Assembly: GCA_965200975.1 (NCBI GenBank)
Contig: OZ241740.1
Coordinates: 1,550,001 to 1,614,000, forward strand
Direction: 5' to 3'
DNA length: 64,000 bases
From: S5-327 sp965200975
GTDB lineage: Bacteria > Chloroflexota > Dehalococcoidia > Lucifugimonadales > Australimonadaceae
Positions 16,311 to 24,025 of this stretch are shown here, in pieces. How positions within the stretch are numbered: the stretch's first letter is position 1; each line of letters opens with the position of its first letter. Both the position numbers and the translations under genes were made by a program. Below the pieces are notes generated by a model. That model was given only the letters and a program-made list of their open reading frames with translations. It was not told where the DNA came from and made no database searches.

Positions 16311-17708
16311 TCAGGCCTGCGGCGGTTGCGCAGAAGAGAGCGCCGAGCCCTCCACGCGCAACGTGAACCACACGGTCGCGCCGGCGCCCGGCTTGCTGTC
16401 GACGCCTATCTCCCCGCCGTGGGAGTCGACGATGCGCTTAACGATGGCGAGCCCGAGGCCGGTCCCTTTGCTTCGCCGGGAGCGGTCAGCCTTGTAGAAG
16501 CGCTCGAACAGACGGGGCAAGTGCTCGGGAGGAATGCCCTCGCCGTTGTCTCGCACCTCGATGCGCACTGCTCCGGACGCGGGGTCGCCGTCCACATCAT
16601 CGATGCAGATCTCGATGCGGCCGCCCGGCGGCGTGAACTTGAGCGCGTTATCCACCAGGTTCGAGAACACCTGCCGAAGCTTGCCCTCGTCGCCGAGCGC
16701 CGTGCGGTCGGCGCGAGCGGTCACAGCAATCTCGACCTCCGCGGCGGCGGCGCGCGACTCCATCGCCGACTGCACGCCCATCGCCACCGCTGCGAGATGC
16801 ACCGGGTCGTACTGCACTGCGTACTGGCCGCTTTCGATGCGGGAGAGCTCGAGGAGGTCGTCGACTAGCGCGCTCATCCGATCGACTTCGTGGTGGGCTC
16901 GCTGAAGGAAATCGGCGGCGACGGCCCTGTCGTCTACAGCGCCGCCCTCGAGCGTCTCGACCATCGCCTTGACGGACGCGAGGGGAGTGCGCAGCTCGTG
17001 GGACACGTTGGCGACGAATTCGCGCCGCGACGTTTCGATCCGCCGCAGGCTGGTGAGGTCGTGGATGGTGAGCAGCACCGACGTCTCGGGGGCCCCGGCT
17101 GCCGGCGCGAGCGGGGTGGCGATGGCGCTCACGGTGCGGCGGACGCTCGGCAAGTCCACCTCCGTGTGCTGCTTTGCCCGCTTCTTGCGGCACTCGGCGA
17201 CCAGAGCGTGCAGTTCGTGATCGCGGAAGGCGGTGCTGAGCCGTTCGCCCGTTGCAGGCTCCAGGCCGAGAAGCGTCTGCGCGGCAAGGTTCGTCAGCGA
17301 CAGCCGGTTGTCGTTGTCCACTACGACGACGCCGTCGGCCATCGTGTCGAGCACGGCGGCGAGCTGGCCCTGGTCGGCTGAAAGCTGGTCGAAGAGCTTC
17401 TCGAGCGCCGAGGCCATCGTATTGAAGGAGGCCTGAAGAGGCGCCAATGGCTCGGATGCGAGATCTCCGGGGCGCGCGGCGAAATCGCCGGAGGCGACGC
17501 CGGCCATAGCTCGACGCAGCCTATCGCTCTCAGCGCGCGCCGAATCGCAGCTGCGGCGCGCTGCGACAAGGATGAGCAGATCGCAGAGCGCGCCAATGAG
17601 GGCAAGCGCGCCGACGACCGGCTGGGAAGCCGCGAACGCCAAACCGGCCGCGGCCAGGAGCGCGGCAAGCGCGACCGCAGCGAGTGTGAGCCGCCCCCGT
17701 GCGCTCAC
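16311..17708 (-). CDS. phoR: Phosphate-sensing histidine kinase PhoR
   Basis: A 465-residue sensor kinase starting at GTG 17708. Two N-terminal membrane helices are separated by almost no external loop, as in PhoR types that sense through PstSCAB-PhoU. Then come a HAMP-like segment (about 60-115), a PAS domain (about 120-215, MADGVVVVDNDNRLSLTN) and a HisKA domain with the phospho-acceptor in VANVSHELRTPLASVKAM. The HATPase domain has N-box NLVDNALKFTPPGG, G1 DNGEGIPPEHL and G2 GTGLGLAIVKRI. It follows phoB by 15 bases and precedes pstS, so the whole Pho system is contiguous. Confidence 0.94.
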   Translation of the reverse strand: MSARGRLTLAAVALAALLAAAGLAFAASQPVVGALALIGALCDLLILVAARRSCDSARAESDRLRRAMAGVASGDFAARPGDLASEPLAPLQASFNTMASALEKLFDQLSADQGQLAAVLDTMADGVVVVDNDNRLSLTNLAAQTLLGLEPATGERLSTAFRDHELHALVAECRKKRAKQHTEVDLPSVRRTVSAIATPLAPAAGAPETSVLLTIHDLTSLRRIETSRREFVANVSHELRTPLASVKAMVETLEGGAVDDRAVAADFLQRAHHEVDRMSALVDDLLELSRIESGQYAVQYDPVHLAAVAMGVQSAMESRAAAAEVEIAVTARADRTALGDEGKLRQVFSNLVDNALKFTPPGGRIEICIDDVDGDPASGAVRIEVRDNGEGIPPEHLPRLFERFYKADRSRRSKGTGLGLAIVKRIVDSHGGEIGVDSKPGAGATVWFTLRVEGSALSSAQPPQA

Positions 17709-17723
17709 GTCTGCAAGCCTTCC

Positions 17724-18410
17724 TCAGCCTTCGAAGCGGTAGCCGTGGCCGCGAATGGTGATGATACGGGCGGGCGACGCAGGGTCAGCCTCGATCTTCT
17801 CCCGCAGCCACCGCACGTGCACGTCCACCGTGCGGGTATCGCCAATGTAGTCGCGCCCCCACAACTGGGACAGGATTTCGTCGCGTGTGTAGGCGCGGCC
17901 GCGGTTTCTCATAAAGAGCGTGAGCAACTCGAACTCGCGCGGTTTCAGCTTGAGCTCCTGACCGTTCAGCGAGGCCTGGTGGGCTTCGACGTCGACCTCG
18001 AGCGAGCCGGAGCGCAGCGGCTGCTTCGGACTCCCAACAGAGGAATGGCGCGACCGGCGGAGCATCGCGCGGACGCGCGCCATAAGCTCCCGCATGCTGA
18101 ACGGCTTGGAAACGTAGTCGTCAGCGCCAAGCTCGAGGCCGACGACCCTGTCGATCTCTTCGCCCTTGGCGGTAAGCATCAGGATCGGCATATCTTTTTC
18201 GCGCCGGAGTATGCGGCAGACCTCGAGTCCGTCCATCTCGGGCAGCATCACGTCTAGCACGACAAGGTCGGGCGAAGCCGACCGGGCAGCCTCGAGGCCT
18301 GCAGCGCCGTCCTCGGCTGTGAGCACCGTATAGCCTTCGCGCTCGAGGTTGTACTTCAGCGCTTCGAGAAGGTTCTCTTCGTCCTCGACCACCAGAACGG
18401 AGTTGCTCAT
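17724..18410 (-). CDS. phoB: Phosphate response regulator PhoB/PhoP (OmpR family)
   Basis: A 228-residue response regulator. The receiver domain has acidic residues VEDEEN, phospho-acceptor Asp in LVVLDVMLPEMDGLEV and Lys in LTAKGEEIDRV. The winged-helix DNA-binding domain contains LKLKPREFELLTLFMRN, RDEILSQLWGRDYIGDTRTVDVHVRWLREKIE and ITIRGHGYRFE. It should bind Pho boxes such as that upstream of pstS. The upstream gap (18411-18548) has an AT-rich GTTAATAT patch that might be an autoregulatory site. Confidence 0.94.
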   Translation of the reverse strand: MSNSVLVVEDEENLLEALKYNLEREGYTVLTAEDGAAGLEAARSASPDLVVLDVMLPEMDGLEVCRILRREKDMPILMLTAKGEEIDRVVGLELGADDYVSKPFSMRELMARVRAMLRRSRHSSVGSPKQPLRSGSLEVDVEAHQASLNGQELKLKPREFELLTLFMRNRGRAYTRDEILSQLWGRDYIGDTRTVDVHVRWLREKIEADPASPARIITIRGHGYRFEG

Positions 18411-18548
18411 ACGATAGCCCTCGATGTGGCCAAGTCTTGCAGACAGCCCGACGCCGCCATTCCAGGGTTCTCCTGTCGCTCTGCGCCTAAGGCCATATTA
18501 ACAGCCTGCGCCCGGTTAGCCTACGGCGGGGAAGGAGAGAGCGCCAGG

Positions 18549-19175
18549 CTAGTACGACTCCCTGTAGCAGAGCCCGGCCTCCGGCCCCTGGCTCCCGCGG
18601 TAGAGGTCGACGAACTCGATGATCGGGTCGGACTCGAAGCTTTCGAGAGGAAGCACGCGGCCCCAGACCGTAGCGGCGACCTCGTAGGTCATATCCGAGT
18701 AGGAACCCGCCACGACGCACTGGTTGCCGGTTGTGCGGACGAGCTGGTTCACGTTGCCCGCCAGTTCCGGGTCGTCAGGCTGATACCAAATCACGACGCC
18801 GCCGTGCTCCATGTTGTGGATCACCCGTTCGGGGACTAGCGTTTCGCCCGTGAAGCCCCAGCCCTGGTGCGGCAAGTCGAAGTGGTGGCCGGAGGTAGGA
18901 GGAACGCGCCCGGGCGCGCCCTCGACTTCCTGTATCCACACGTATGGAGGCCGGTGTTCAGCAGGCAGAAGCGGAACGGCGTGCCCGAGCTCCGTTCCGC
19001 CTCCGCGCAGGAGCAGAAAGAGCGCCGCAGCAACGGCGACGATAACGAGGAGGGCCGCCGCTATGTAGACGCCGGTCTTGGATCTGTTGCGCTGTTGGGC
19101 TTCCGCGCGGCGCTCGCGCGCTGAACGGGCGCGCCGCGACCCTTCGCGGCGGCGCTGTCGGTCGTCAGGTGTCAT
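18549..19175 (-). CDS. DUF3105 family membrane-anchored protein
   Basis: A 208-residue protein. The N-terminus is very basic (RQRRREGSRRARSARERRAEAQ). One helix follows (GVYIAAALLVIVAVAAALFLLL), then an external domain carrying the DUF3105 hallmarks: TSGHHFDLPHQGWG, VIHNMEHGGVVIWYQPDD and a late Cys pair (NQCVVAG and LCYRESY). The histidines suggest metal binding but the family has no established function that I know of. It is 27 bases downstream of the CcdA-like gene, so the two are probably co-transcribed. Confidence 0.85.
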   Translation of the reverse strand: MTPDDRQRRREGSRRARSARERRAEAQQRNRSKTGVYIAAALLVIVAVAAALFLLLRGGGTELGHAVPLLPAEHRPPYVWIQEVEGAPGRVPPTSGHHFDLPHQGWGFTGETLVPERVIHNMEHGGVVIWYQPDDPELAGNVNQLVRTTGNQCVVAGSYSDMTYEVAATVWGRVLPLESFESDPIIEFVDLYRGSQGPEAGLCYRESY

Positions 19176-19202
19176 CGTAGTGTTCCGGAACCGGCTCAGC
19201 GG

Positions 19203-20099
19203 TTAGAAGAAGTTGCGGATGCGCTCGAGCAGCTCGCCGAGCGTCAGCCAATAATAAACGATGAAGGAGCCGGATATGAGCAGGAGCACCGCGCTCGCCG
19301 TCCCGACGTAGGGGAGCGCCCGGCGCAGGCCGCCCACCGCCGCCGTCTTGAACACGGCCATGCCCACCGTGAGCGCGAGAATGACCGACCCCATCCCAAG
19401 CCCGTAGAGGAGGAATTGCAGCATCGAGTCGAGGAACGTGTCCGCAGTGAATGTTCCTCCTATCACCGCGAGGAAGATAGGCAAGGTGCAGCTGAGGGAC
19501 GCGGTTCCGTAGGCCAGGCCAAAGGTGAAGTAGCCGCCTACTCCGTTGCGATTTGCGCCCCCGACCCGGGCAGAGAGCTGGACTGCAAGGTTGTTGTACA
19601 GCTTGCCGCCCGACAGGAGGTAGGCGCCCGCAACGGCAAGGAGCACGCCGATGGCAAGCCCTATCCAGTTAAAGAATCCTACGAGCCCGCGAGCGCCCAA
19701 CCCTATCGGTATGCCCACGGCGGCGAACATCAGCACGAATCCCGCGGTTACCGAGACTCCGACGATCAGCGCGCGCAGCACCCGCTGAGGCGCGCCCCGC
19801 TCCTCTGCGTCCTGATCGCCCAGATACAGCCCCAGGTAGGCCGGCAGCATAGCGAACCCGCAAGGGTTGACCGACGAGACCATTCCGGCGCTGAAGGAGA
19901 AGCCAAAGGGGAATACGTCGCCCAGGCGAGTAAGGATGTTTCCGGAATTCGCCGAGGCGGACTCCACGTTGCTCGTAACCACACCAAGCCCGGAGCCGGT
20001 GATAATTGCTCCCACTACCGCGGCGCCGAGCGCGGCGACGAGCGCCGCCGCCGGCCCCAACAGAGTCCACCCGCGATTGCCTACGGTCGCCTGGCCCAT
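19203..20099 (-). CDS. CcdA/DsbD-type cytochrome c biogenesis transmembrane protein
   Basis: A 298-residue membrane protein starting MGQATVGNRGW at 20099 with GGGAG upstream. The CcdA core has about six helices with the reactive Cys in SSVNPCGFAMLPAYLGLYLG and a second in GTASLSCTLPIFLAVIGG. These two cysteines carry electrons from cytoplasmic thioredoxin across the membrane to extracytoplasmic thiol proteins or cytochrome maturation. Compared with minimal CcdA (about 190-240 residues) it has an extra N-terminal helix and a C-terminal extension. The electron acceptor is not evident in the window; the DUF3105 protein next door has cysteines and could be one. Confidence 0.88.
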   Translation of the reverse strand: MGQATVGNRGWTLLGPAAALVAALGAAVVGAIITGSGLGVVTSNVESASANSGNILTRLGDVFPFGFSFSAGMVSSVNPCGFAMLPAYLGLYLGDQDAEERGAPQRVLRALIVGVSVTAGFVLMFAAVGIPIGLGARGLVGFFNWIGLAIGVLLAVAGAYLLSGGKLYNNLAVQLSARVGGANRNGVGGYFTFGLAYGTASLSCTLPIFLAVIGGTFTADTFLDSMLQFLLYGLGMGSVILALTVGMAVFKTAAVGGLRRALPYVGTASAVLLLISGSFIVYYWLTLGELLERIRNFF

Positions 20100-20231
20100 C
20101 GGATCTCCCGCCTGTTCTCTCGTCCGGCGAGTGTAGCAGCAAGCGGCGAAGGGCCGCCACCGGCGCGCAGCTCTCAAGCGGTTCAGGCTGTCCGTTCAGA
20201 GCCGGGAACGCGGTTCCGGGAGCGCTCTCTC

Positions 20232-21299
20232 TTATGGCGCCGAGACGCCTCGCCATACGTGGCCTGTCCCGAACGCGACCGAGAGACGCCACGCCGCAGG
20301 CAGCTCCGCCCGGCCTGCGCGGCGCTCGACTTCCGCCGATAACTCCGCGTACACCGTCGCCCCTCCCGGAAGCTCGAGAACAAGGGTGCGGCGCAGCCCT
20401 GCGTCAATCACCCTTATCAGGCGCGCGCCGCCGTGAGGGTCGGGCAGCGCTTCGATGTCGCGCGCTCGGGCCCCGGCAATCACGCGTTCGCCTTCCGAGA
20501 GCCCCTCGGCAGGCGCCTGCATCGCAACGCCGGAGGCGTCAAGGGCGGCGACCCCGGCCTCGACGCTCTTCACGGCGGCGGGCAGGATGTTTCGCACGCC
20601 GACGAGCGCGCCGACTCTCGGCGACGCCGGACGTCCGAACACGTCGTCGCGGGGACCTGACTGCAGCACCTCGCCGTTGTCGAGCACAACCAGCTGGCGC
20701 GCGAGCGAGTGCGCCTCGGCAAGGTCGTGCGTCACCAGCACGGTAGGGGCGCTCACTCGCGGCTCCAGTTCGAGAAGCTGCTCGGTGAGCGCGGCCCGCG
20801 TCGGAGCGTCCAGCGCCGAGAAGGGCTCGTCGAGCAGAAGGAACTCTGGTTCGGAGGCGAGAGCGCGCCCGAGAGCGACCCTCTGCCGCTGGCCGCCGGA
20901 GAGCTGCGCGGGCCGCCGCTCCTCGAGCCCGCCCAGGCCAAGGAGGTCGATGAGCTCCGCCGCACGGAAGCGCGCCGATCGCCGGTCTCCCCGGGCTCCG
21001 TAGGCGATATTCTCCCGCGCTGTGAGATGCGGAAACAGCGCGTAGTCCTGAAACACGAACCCTGCGCGCCGCTTGCGCGGAGGCAAGTTGACCCCTGCCG
21101 CACTGTCGAACAGCACGCGGTCGTTGCTTGCGATCCTGCCTGATGTCGGGACGGTGAGTCCCGCGATGGCGCGCAGCGTGAGCGTTTTACCAGACCCCGA
21201 CGGCCCAAGGATGGCTGCGGTCGTTCCCGGCCCGACGCGCAGGTCGATTGCGAGGCGGAATGCCCCTGTGCGGGCGGTCGCCACAGCTTCTAGCGCCAC
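20232..21299 (-). CDS. modC: Molybdate ABC transporter ATP-binding protein ModC
   Basis: A 355-residue protein beginning at GTG 21299, ten bases inside the end of modB and preceded by AGGAGAGG. Walker A is GPSGSGKTL, the signature LSGGQRQRVALGRAL, Walker B LLLDEPFSALD, and the H-loop VTHDLAEAHSLA. A C-terminal domain of about 110 residues (from GVRNILPAAVKSVEAG) is the TOBE/regulatory type found in ModC. It powers import of molybdate or tungstate with ModB and ModA. Confidence 0.93.
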   Translation of the reverse strand: MALEAVATARTGAFRLAIDLRVGPGTTAAILGPSGSGKTLTLRAIAGLTVPTSGRIASNDRVLFDSAAGVNLPPRKRRAGFVFQDYALFPHLTARENIAYGARGDRRSARFRAAELIDLLGLGGLEERRPAQLSGGQRQRVALGRALASEPEFLLLDEPFSALDAPTRAALTEQLLELEPRVSAPTVLVTHDLAEAHSLARQLVVLDNGEVLQSGPRDDVFGRPASPRVGALVGVRNILPAAVKSVEAGVAALDASGVAMQAPAEGLSEGERVIAGARARDIEALPDPHGGARLIRVIDAGLRRTLVLELPGGATVYAELSAEVERRAGRAELPAAWRLSVAFGTGHVWRGVSAP

Positions 21300-21958
21300 A
21301 GCAGACCTCTCCTGCGAGCGCCAAGCCCCACGGCGGCGAGCAGTCCGAGCGAGGTGAGGGTCAGGACGACGGCGAGCGCCTGCGCCTCGCTGGTCTGACC
21401 TGTTTGCACCGCCTCGTAGATGGCGATAGGCATTGTGCGTGTGCGCCCCGGAATGCTCCCGGCAATCATCAAGGTCGCTCCGAACTCGCCGATAGCCCGA
21501 GCAAGGCAGAGCGCAAGGCCGGCCATCACCGACCGCCAGGCGACAGGAAGCGTTACGGTGAGGAAGAGGCTCAGCTCGCTCCTGCCCAGGGTGCGCGCCG
21601 CGTCCTCGAGATTGGGGTCGACCGCTTCGAACCCGGCCTGCGCAGTGCGGACGAGGAAAGGCGCGGAGACCAGGAAAGCGGCGAGCACGGCGCCGCTCCA
21701 ACTGAACACGAAGCTGAACCCGAATGCGGCGTCGAGCGCGGATCCGATGAGCGAGTTGCGGCCCACCGCCTGCAGCAGGTAGTAACCAAGCACGGTGGGG
21801 GGCAGCACCATCGGAATGAGGACGGCAGTCGACAGCGCGTCGCGCGTCCAACTGCGTCTGCGGGCGAGCCACCAGGCCAGAGGGATGCCCAGGAGCGCCG
21901 CAAGCGCCGTGCTCGCGAGGCCGATTTGCAGGCTCAGCCGGAGCGCAGTGAAGTCCAT
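21290..21958 (-). CDS. modB: Molybdate ABC transporter permease ModB
   Basis: A 222-residue permease with about five helices, typical for ModB. Family marks are MVLPPTVLGYYLL, the EAA-type loop DAARTLGRSELSLFLTVTLP and ARAIGEFGATLMIAGSIPGRTRT. The start ATG directly abuts the modA stop (TAAATG), and the end overlaps the modC start by ten bases, so the three genes form one tightly coupled operon. Confidence 0.95.
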   Translation of the reverse strand: MDFTALRLSLQIGLASTALAALLGIPLAWWLARRRSWTRDALSTAVLIPMVLPPTVLGYYLLQAVGRNSLIGSALDAAFGFSFVFSWSGAVLAAFLVSAPFLVRTAQAGFEAVDPNLEDAARTLGRSELSLFLTVTLPVAWRSVMAGLALCLARAIGEFGATLMIAGSIPGRTRTMPIAIYEAVQTGQTSEAQALAVVLTLTSLGLLAAVGLGARRRGLLWR

Positions 21959-22795
21959 TTACCTCGCTCCTTCGCTCTCGCCAGGCAGCGTGTAGCCGTA
22001 CCGCTCCCACACTGCGCCGGCGGACGGGTTCTGCGCATGAGCGATGAACTGTTCGGCAAGCTGGGCCTGCCGCGCTCCGATCACAACGCCCGCCGTTACG
22101 ACGAGGGCGGAGCTTGCATCCGCGTCCAGCGCGTCGAGCAGGCGCAGGTCGCGCTCGGTGGAGGCCAGCGCCAGCGAGAGCGGCACAAAGCCAACCTCTG
22201 CATTGCCGGTTGCGACGAACTGCAGCGTCTGCGCCGCGTTTTCGCCATAGACGAGCTTATCGCTGATCACGTCCCACACCCCCGCATCGGCCAAATACTG
22301 TCGCGCGGCGGCGCCGTAGGGAGCAAGTTCCGGGTTCGCGAGCGCTACATGCCGCGTGGAGGGCGCCGCCGCCAGCCCGGCAGGGTCGGCAGCCGGAGCA
22401 GGGGAGGCCGCGGATGGTTGAAGCGCTGGAAGCGTTGTAACGGCGACGAGTTCGCCTTTCGCCAGATGCGCGACGCTCGCGGAGTCGAGCAAGCCGCTGC
22501 TTGCGAGTTCGTCGGTGAACCGCCTGTCCGCCGATATGAACAGGTCGATGGGCGCGCCCTGCCGCACCTGGGCGGCAAGCGCGCCGGAGGCGCCGGCCGC
22601 CAGCGTCACGCGGCCATCGAAGTCGCGGGCCAATTCATCGACGACGGGCTGCAGGCTCGCTGCGACGCCGACCGTCAGCGCCGCGTCCGTCGAACCGGGC
22701 GCGGCGCAGGCCGATATTCCGGCAAGGCTCACGGCAAGGAGCGCCAAGCGCGCCCGCAGGGAAGGGGGGAAGCCCCGAACTGGCAGACCGGACAA
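21959..22795 (-). CDS. modA: Molybdate-binding lipoprotein ModA
   Basis: A 278-residue protein if started at TTG 22795, which has GAGGAGG six bases upstream; an ATG at 22852 would add 19 residues without a clear site. The signal peptide ends in the lipobox GISACAAP. Mature domain: VGVAASLQPVVDELARDF, then LAAGASGALAAQVRQGAPIDLFISAD, the canonical ModA oxyanion-binding arrangement. An Ala/Pro-rich low-complexity insert lies near residue 150. It binds molybdate or tungstate and delivers it to ModB. Confidence 0.92.
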   Translation of the reverse strand: MSGLPVRGFPPSLRARLALLAVSLAGISACAAPGSTDAALTVGVAASLQPVVDELARDFDGRVTLAAGASGALAAQVRQGAPIDLFISADRRFTDELASSGLLDSASVAHLAKGELVAVTTLPALQPSAASPAPAADPAGLAAAPSTRHVALANPELAPYGAAARQYLADAGVWDVISDKLVYGENAAQTLQFVATGNAEVGFVPLSLALASTERDLRLLDALDADASSALVVTAGVVIGARQAQLAEQFIAHAQNPSAGAVWERYGYTLPGESEGAR

Positions 22796-22927
22796 CGAGG
22801 CCTCCTCTTTGCGGCATACAGGGCGGTCTGGCTCCGCGAACGACCCGGACATCGCGCCGGTGGGCTACAGCGGCCTCCAGGCCACAGGCGGCGCGCCGGG
22901 CCTGCAAGGCCGTCCGCTGGGCGCAAC

Positions 22928-22956
22928 ATCCTAGCCGACCGGAGCGCAGGAGCCAA
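22928..22956 (-). promoter_or_regulatory. modA: Predicted modABC promoter
   Basis: On the minus strand TTGGCT (22956-22951) and TAGGAT (22933-22928) are separated by 17 bases. This gives a leader of about 125 bases before the TTG start. The leader contains two small adjacent hairpins (GGCCT/AGGCC twice). Confidence 0.5.
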
Positions 22957-22972
22957 ACCAGAGGGTTTTACA

Positions 22973-23096
22973 GCAAATTCCAGGAGCGCTTGTAGCAGTT
23001 TCCAGATAAATATTCTGCAAACTATCTGGACAATCCCTAGATAGTCGCAGCAAATTGCTACAGAGTTGCTTGACTACTCTCTGCGCAACTGCTAGA
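22973..23096. promoter_or_regulatory. AT-rich array of five degenerate 12-15 bp repeats (candidate operators)
   Basis: Copies related to GCAAATTGCTACAGA occur at 22973-22985, 22995-23006, 23017-23030, 23050-23064 and 23085-23096, spaced 20-35 bases apart. CCAGATA (23002) and TATCTGG (23023) form an inverted repeat within the array. The stretch is strikingly AT-rich for this genome and lies between divergent modABC and the winged-helix gene. The last copy overlaps the predicted -10 of the plus-strand promoter. Confidence 0.6.
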
Positions 23097-23098
23097 TT
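23070..23098 (+). promoter_or_regulatory. Predicted sigma-70-type promoter of the winged-helix gene
   Basis: TTGACT (23070-23075), a 17-base spacer and TAGATT (23093-23098). Transcription would start near 23105. The array repeat at 23085-23096 overlaps the -10, as expected for repression. Confidence 0.6.
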
Positions 23099-23175
23099 TA
23101 CTGCTGCGGCAAGGGAGACGCCGCAAGCAACCGCTCCTGGACGGGGCGGCAGGCCTGAGGAGAATGGAGGGAGAC

Positions 23176-23964
23176 ATGGCGAAGCTTGGACCGTACTCAT
23201 ACCCCGACATCCGGTTCGGGGACGCAGTAGAGATCGCGGGGCGCGTGCTCAACAAGTTCAAGGGAACGGTGAGCGTCAAAGGCCTCGCGTGGGAGCTCGG
23301 GATGGCCGAGGGAAGCGGCACGCTCTTCGCCAAGGTTGCGGCGCTGCGGGACTTTGGACTCGTAGAGGGCAGGGGAGAGCTACGGATCTCGCAGCTGGCG
23401 CAGCGGGTTATCCACCCGGCCAGCCCCGAAGAAGGCCAGCAGGCGAGGGCCGAGGCGTTCCAGCGAGTGGAGCTGCTGCGGCAGCTCTACACGCGCTTCG
23501 AGGGCGAGACGCCCGACGACATGAGCCTGCTCGTAGGGCTGGAGGAGATATCCCGCGCGCCCCGCGATGAGATCGTCCGGCGGGCGCCCCTCATCCAGAA
23601 GCATCTTACCGACGCAATCCGCGTGCTCGGCCGGCCGGTCAAAGAAGATAAACAAGCAGAATATTCTGAAGAAAATCAGATAATTGCTACACCCGCTCCA
23701 GAGGTTTCGGCGCCTCCCGCGCCGGCAGCGCCGCAGGAGAGCGGTCTGCAGGTGCTGGCGGCAGGGCGATCCCTCTCTGTTCCGCTCACCCCGCAGTACA
23801 TCGACGTTGCGATCACCCTGCTGCGGACTCTTCGAGCGGAACTGCGTGAGGAGGCCTACCCGAACGACATCGATTACTTCGATGACGAGGTCGACCTCTA
23901 CCCGGCCTCGACACGGGCTTCGGAAATCGAGTTCGGCTCCACTGAGCAGTTCGACATGCAGTAG
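23176..23964 (+). CDS. Winged-helix DNA-binding protein of unknown family
   Basis: A 262-residue protein if started at ATG 23176, which has GGAGG five bases upstream; ATG 23164 with GAGGAG very close is the alternative (266 residues). The first about 75 residues (SYPDIRFGDAVEIAGRVLNK to RGELRISQLAQRVIHP) look like a winged helix, with a recognition-helix candidate GTLFAKVAALRDFGLVEGRG. A helical middle section follows. Then comes an AT-rich-encoded acidic linker (VKEDKQAEYSEENQIIATPA), a Pro/Ala segment and an acidic tail (NDIDYFDDEVDLYP). It is transcribed divergently from modABC behind the repeat array, so it may be an autoregulator; this is inference. Confidence 0.7.
   Translation: MAKLGPYSYPDIRFGDAVEIAGRVLNKFKGTVSVKGLAWELGMAEGSGTLFAKVAALRDFGLVEGRGELRISQLAQRVIHPASPEEGQQARAEAFQRVELLRQLYTRFEGETPDDMSLLVGLEEISRAPRDEIVRRAPLIQKHLTDAIRVLGRPVKEDKQAEYSEENQIIATPAPEVSAPPAPAAPQESGLQVLAAGRSLSVPLTPQYIDVAITLLRTLRAELREEAYPNDIDYFDDEVDLYPASTRASEIEFGSTEQFDMQ
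23657..23668. repeat. 12-bp palindrome inside the winged-helix gene
   Basis: CAGAATATTCTG lies in a short AT-rich stretch (23641-23690) within the coding region, unlike the surrounding codon use. It could be an intragenic operator, or the stretch may simply encode a lysine/glutamate linker. Confidence 0.35.
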
Positions 23965-24025
23965 CCCGCCGGACAGCCCCGGCAAGAGGGCGCCGGCCCC
24001 CGGATGGGGCCGGCTGGCAAGAAAA

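Noticed and set aside
20232..22010. A single 592-residue protein covering modC and the antisense-frame of modB
   Set aside because: The ABC ATPase starts at GTG 21299 with its own ribosome binding site; the upstream part lies within modB in another frame and is Arg/Pro-rich noise.
22796..22927. Molybdenum-cofactor riboswitch in the modABC leader
   Set aside because: The leader has two simple hairpins, but I could not match the conserved elements of the known Moco motif. A covariance search would decide.
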